Assembly (NCBI GenBank): GCA_030704425.1
Contig: JAPDHM010000001.1
Coordinates: 496,001 to 560,000 of the forward strand
Length of the DNA: 64,000 bases
Direction of reading: 5' to 3'
DNA from: Rhodobacteraceae bacterium IMCC1909
GTDB lineage: Bacteria > Pseudomonadota > Alphaproteobacteria > Rhodobacterales > Rhodobacteraceae
In this document: one piece after another, positions 61,627 to 64,000 of the stretch
Numbering within the stretch: the first letter of the stretch is position 1
Layout: every line of letters begins with the position of its first letter
Program-made: the position numbers and the translations under genes
The notes under the pieces: model-generated
What the model was told of the DNA's origin: nothing
What the model saw: the letters and a program-made list of their open reading frames with translations, nothing else
Database searches by the model: none

Positions 61627-64000
61627 ATGAGCAGATTTGATGAATCAGACGCCTTTGAGGCCGCCGCATCCCCCAGCTTGAGCCAATTGGCGATGGCCGC
61701 CCCTCCAACGCGCTATATGGACGGGCTAAATCCGGCGCAGCGTGCAGCGGTGGAGCAGCTCGGCGGACCTGTGTTGATGCTGGCGGGGGCCGGGACGGGT
61801 AAGACCAAAGCGCTCACCGCGCGCATCGCGCATTTGCTCAATACCGGCACGGCGCGTCCCAATCAAATTCTCTCGGTCACCTTCACGAATAAGGCCGCGC
61901 GCGAGATGAAAGATCGGGTGAGTCAGTTGATCGGTCAGGTGGAGGGCATGCCTTGGATGGGCACGTTTCACTCAATCTGTGTAAAAATCCTGCGCCGTCA
62001 TGCGGAATTGGCGGGGCTGAAAAGCAATTTCACTATTCTGGACAGCGACGATCAGTTGCGTTTGATGAAGCAATTGATTGCAGCCGCACAGATTGACGAC
62101 AAACGTTGGCCTGCACGGCAATTGGCGAGCATAATTGACGGCTGGAAAAACCGCGCTTGGACGCCAGGGCAAGTTCCAGCCTCCGAGGCCGGCGCTTATG
62201 ACCACAAGGGCGTCGAGCTCTACGGGCAATATCAAAGGCGGCTGCGCGATTTAAATGCCGCAGATTTTGGCGACTTGCTGTTGCATGTGGTGACAATTTT
62301 TCAAGAAAACAGCGAAATATTGGCCCAGTATCAGAGGTTTTTTCGCTATATTTTGGTGGACGAATACCAAGACACCAATGTGGCGCAATATTTGTGGCTC
62401 AGGCTTTTAGCGCAGGCGCATCAAAATATTTGCTGCGTCGGCGATGACGATCAGTCTATTTACGGCTGGCGCGGCGCGGAAGTCGGGAATATTTTGCGAT
62501 TTGAGACAGATTTTCCCGGAGCGCATGTGGTGCGTTTGGAGCAGAACTACCGCTCCACTCCGCATATTCTTGCCGCCGCCAGCGCGGTGATTGATGGCAA
62601 TAAAGGCCGCTTGGGCAAGACGCTTTGGACTGAAAAGGAAGAGGGTGAAAAGCTGCGTCTCATTGGGCATTGGGATGGCGAGGAAGAGGCACGCTGGATC
62701 GGCGAGGAGATTGAAGCGGCGCAGCGCGGCACGCGCGGGCAAGCGCCCTGTGATCTCGATAATATGGCGATTTTGGTGCGCGCCTCTCATCAAATGCGCG
62801 CCTTCGAGGACCGATTTCTGACCATTGGTCTGCTCTATCGCGTCATTGGCGGGCCTAGGTTTTATGAGCGGATGGAAATTCGAGATGCCATGGCTTATTT
62901 TCGTCTGGCGGTCAGCACCGATGACGACTTGGCCTTTGAGCGTGTTGTCAATACGCCCAAGCGCGGGCTAGGGGACAAAGCGCAGCAGAAAATTCAAACT
63001 GCCGCGCGCAGCAACGGCGTGTCTTTGGTGGAGGGTGCGCGCATTTTGCTGGCGGCGAAAGATTTGGGCGGCAAGGGTGCCGTGGAATTGGCGCGTCTGA
63101 TCGATGGCATTGACCGCTGGCACGCGCAGATCCGCCAGCAGGCCGACACCCATGTAGAGTTGGCGGAAATAATCCTCGATGAAAGTGGCTACACCACCCA
63201 TTGGCAAAATGACAAAACGCCAGAGGCGCCTGGACGCTTGGAAAATCTCAAAGAGCTGGTGAAGGCCCTGGAAGGGTTTGAAAACCTGCAAGGGTTTTTG
63301 GAGCATGTCAGTTTGATTATGGACAATGAACAGCAATCGGATGGGGCGAAGGTCTCGATCATGACGCTGCATGCGGCCAAGGGCCTCGAATTCCCGATGG
63401 TGTTTTTGCCGGGTTGGGAGGATGGTCTCTTTCCCTCGCAGCGCTCGATGGACGAAAGCGGTCTCAAAGGTTTGGAGGAAGAGAGGCGCTTGGCCTATGT
63501 GGGCATCACCCGCGCAGAAGAAATTTGCACGATTTCTTTTGCGGCAAATCGCCGGGTCTATGGGCAATGGCAATCGGCCTTGCCAAGCCGGTTCATCGAT
63601 GAGCTGCCGAGCGCGCATGTGGATGTGCTTACCCCGCCTGGGCTCTATGGTGGCAGCTTTGGAGCCGCCGGCATGGCGGCCAGCGCCAACCCTGCGGTGC
63701 AGGAGGCGGCGGGCAGCGGGATATTTGAAAGGGCCAGCAAAGCGGATGTGTACAATTCTCCCGGCTGGCGGCGCTTGCAAGAGCGCAGCAGTCAACGCGG
63801 AATGCGCCAACCGGCACAAGCCAGCCATATGACCATCAATATGACAGCAGTTTCGGCCTTTTGTGTGGGCGATCGCGTGTTTCACCAAAAATTTGGCTAT
63901 GGCGAAGTGTTGACCATTGAGGGCGATAAGCTGGACATTGAATTTGACAAGGCGGGCTCAAAGAAGGTTGTGGCACAATATATCCAAAGTGCCGATACGG
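61627..64000 (+). CDS. uvrD: UvrD/PcrA-type superfamily 1 DNA helicase (partial)
   Basis: The first 791 residues are inside the window and the frame is open at base 64000. The helicase moves 3'-5' on DNA in excision and mismatch repair. LNPAQRAAVEQ is the Q motif, LAGAGTGKTKALTARI Walker A, SVTFTNKAAREMKDRV motif Ia, LVDEYQDTN motif II, GDDDQSIYGWRGA motif III, LEQNYRS motif IV, VSIMTLHAAKGLEFPMVFLPGWEDGLFP motif V and EEERRLAYVGITRAE motif VI. The final in-frame segment (VFHQKFGYGEVLTIEGDKLDIEF) is the Tudor-like RNA-polymerase-binding end, so few codons are missing. It diverges from the 2-hydroxyacid dehydrogenase gene. Confidence 0.96.
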   Translation, partial: MSRFDESDAFEAAASPSLSQLAMAAPPTRYMDGLNPAQRAAVEQLGGPVLMLAGAGTGKTKALTARIAHLLNTGTARPNQILSVTFTNKAAREMKDRVSQLIGQVEGMPWMGTFHSICVKILRRHAELAGLKSNFTILDSDDQLRLMKQLIAAAQIDDKRWPARQLASIIDGWKNRAWTPGQVPASEAGAYDHKGVELYGQYQRRLRDLNAADFGDLLLHVVTIFQENSEILAQYQRFFRYILVDEYQDTNVAQYLWLRLLAQAHQNICCVGDDDQSIYGWRGAEVGNILRFETDFPGAHVVRLEQNYRSTPHILAAASAVIDGNKGRLGKTLWTEKEEGEKLRLIGHWDGEEEARWIGEEIEAAQRGTRGQAPCDLDNMAILVRASHQMRAFEDRFLTIGLLYRVIGGPRFYERMEIRDAMAYFRLAVSTDDDLAFERVVNTPKRGLGDKAQQKIQTAARSNGVSLVEGARILLAAKDLGGKGAVELARLIDGIDRWHAQIRQQADTHVELAEIILDESGYTTHWQNDKTPEAPGRLENLKELVKALEGFENLQGFLEHVSLIMDNEQQSDGAKVSIMTLHAAKGLEFPMVFLPGWEDGLFPSQRSMDESGLKGLEEERRLAYVGITRAEEICTISFAANRRVYGQWQSALPSRFIDELPSAHVDVLTPPGLYGGSFGAAGMAASANPAVQEAAGSGIFERASKADVYNSPGWRRLQERSSQRGMRQPAQASHMTINMTAVSAFCVGDRVFHQKFGYGEVLTIEGDKLDIEFDKAGSKKVVAQYIQSADT

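Overview
The window reads as a chromosomal segment of an alphaproteobacterium of the Rhodobacteraceae, most likely a marine Roseobacter-group member. The basis is gene content and protein character: an RpoHI-type heat-shock sigma factor, CarD, a Suv3-like helicase followed by an S4-domain protein and seven-iron ferredoxin, small families recalled from this group (DUF6280- and DUF6476-like), pyruvate carboxylase, the aerobic cobalamin genes cobQ/cobS/cobT, and a form II CoxL-like protein. GC content looks moderate rather than high, which would fit a streamlined pelagic lineage; the genus is not established here.

Layout. 0-4.3 kb: the end of tgt, a small lipoprotein, lon with a clear sigma-32-type promoter, a histidine phosphatase and tRNA-Val. 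4.3-9 kb: a PCMT-like methyltransferase, a TolC-family protein, cobQ and a DUF6280-like gene. 9-19.9 kb: efp, ygfZ, a glycosyltransferase, an MsbA-like ABC exporter, two aminotransferases, valS, and an HD-domain/PhyH oxygenase pair. 20-27.4 kb: an orphan CoxL-like hydroxylase, a DUF2235 hydrolase, a thioesterase, metF divergent from metR, an inositol-monophosphatase homologue with a damaged active site, a TPR protein and tRNA-Leu. 27.5-29.7 kb: an AT-richer cassette (HxlR regulator, small DUF3764-like protein, frameshifted cupin, NTF2-like and DsrE proteins). 29.7-45 kb: core genes again, including gpx, rluD, rpoH, pepF, an SCP2/hydrolase pair, the helicase, fdxA, carD and divergent cobS/cobT.

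45-51.4 kb is the most irregular stretch. It starts with an unusual protein that joins a GspL/PilM-like domain to a GspC/PilP-like domain. It continues with a VOC gene cut by an in-frame stop, a gene that looks internally deleted, an intact GMC oxidoreductase, tRNA-Tyr, and a scar in which the start of a wzz-like gene is joined out of frame to the end of a WecA-like transferase. 51.5-55.4 kb: rlmB and the compact operon hisB-hisH-hisA-hisF-hisE. 55.4-64 kb: two intrinsic terminators bracketing a candidate small RNA, tRNA-Gly, a metallophosphoesterase, pyruvate carboxylase, an FMN-dependent 2-hydroxyacid dehydrogenase with a LacI-type palindrome at its start, and a UvrD-type helicase running off the right edge.

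Functional links. Lon and RpoH both sit behind heat-shock-like promoter sequences, so the window holds both the sigma factor and a likely target. MetR probably controls metF. The his genes are packed for coordinated expression. The PhyH/HD pair is translationally coupled and has the residues of a two-step oxidative C-P bond cleavage system, but its substrate cannot be read from the sequence. All functional calls rest on motif recognition and family knowledge; no searches were run.
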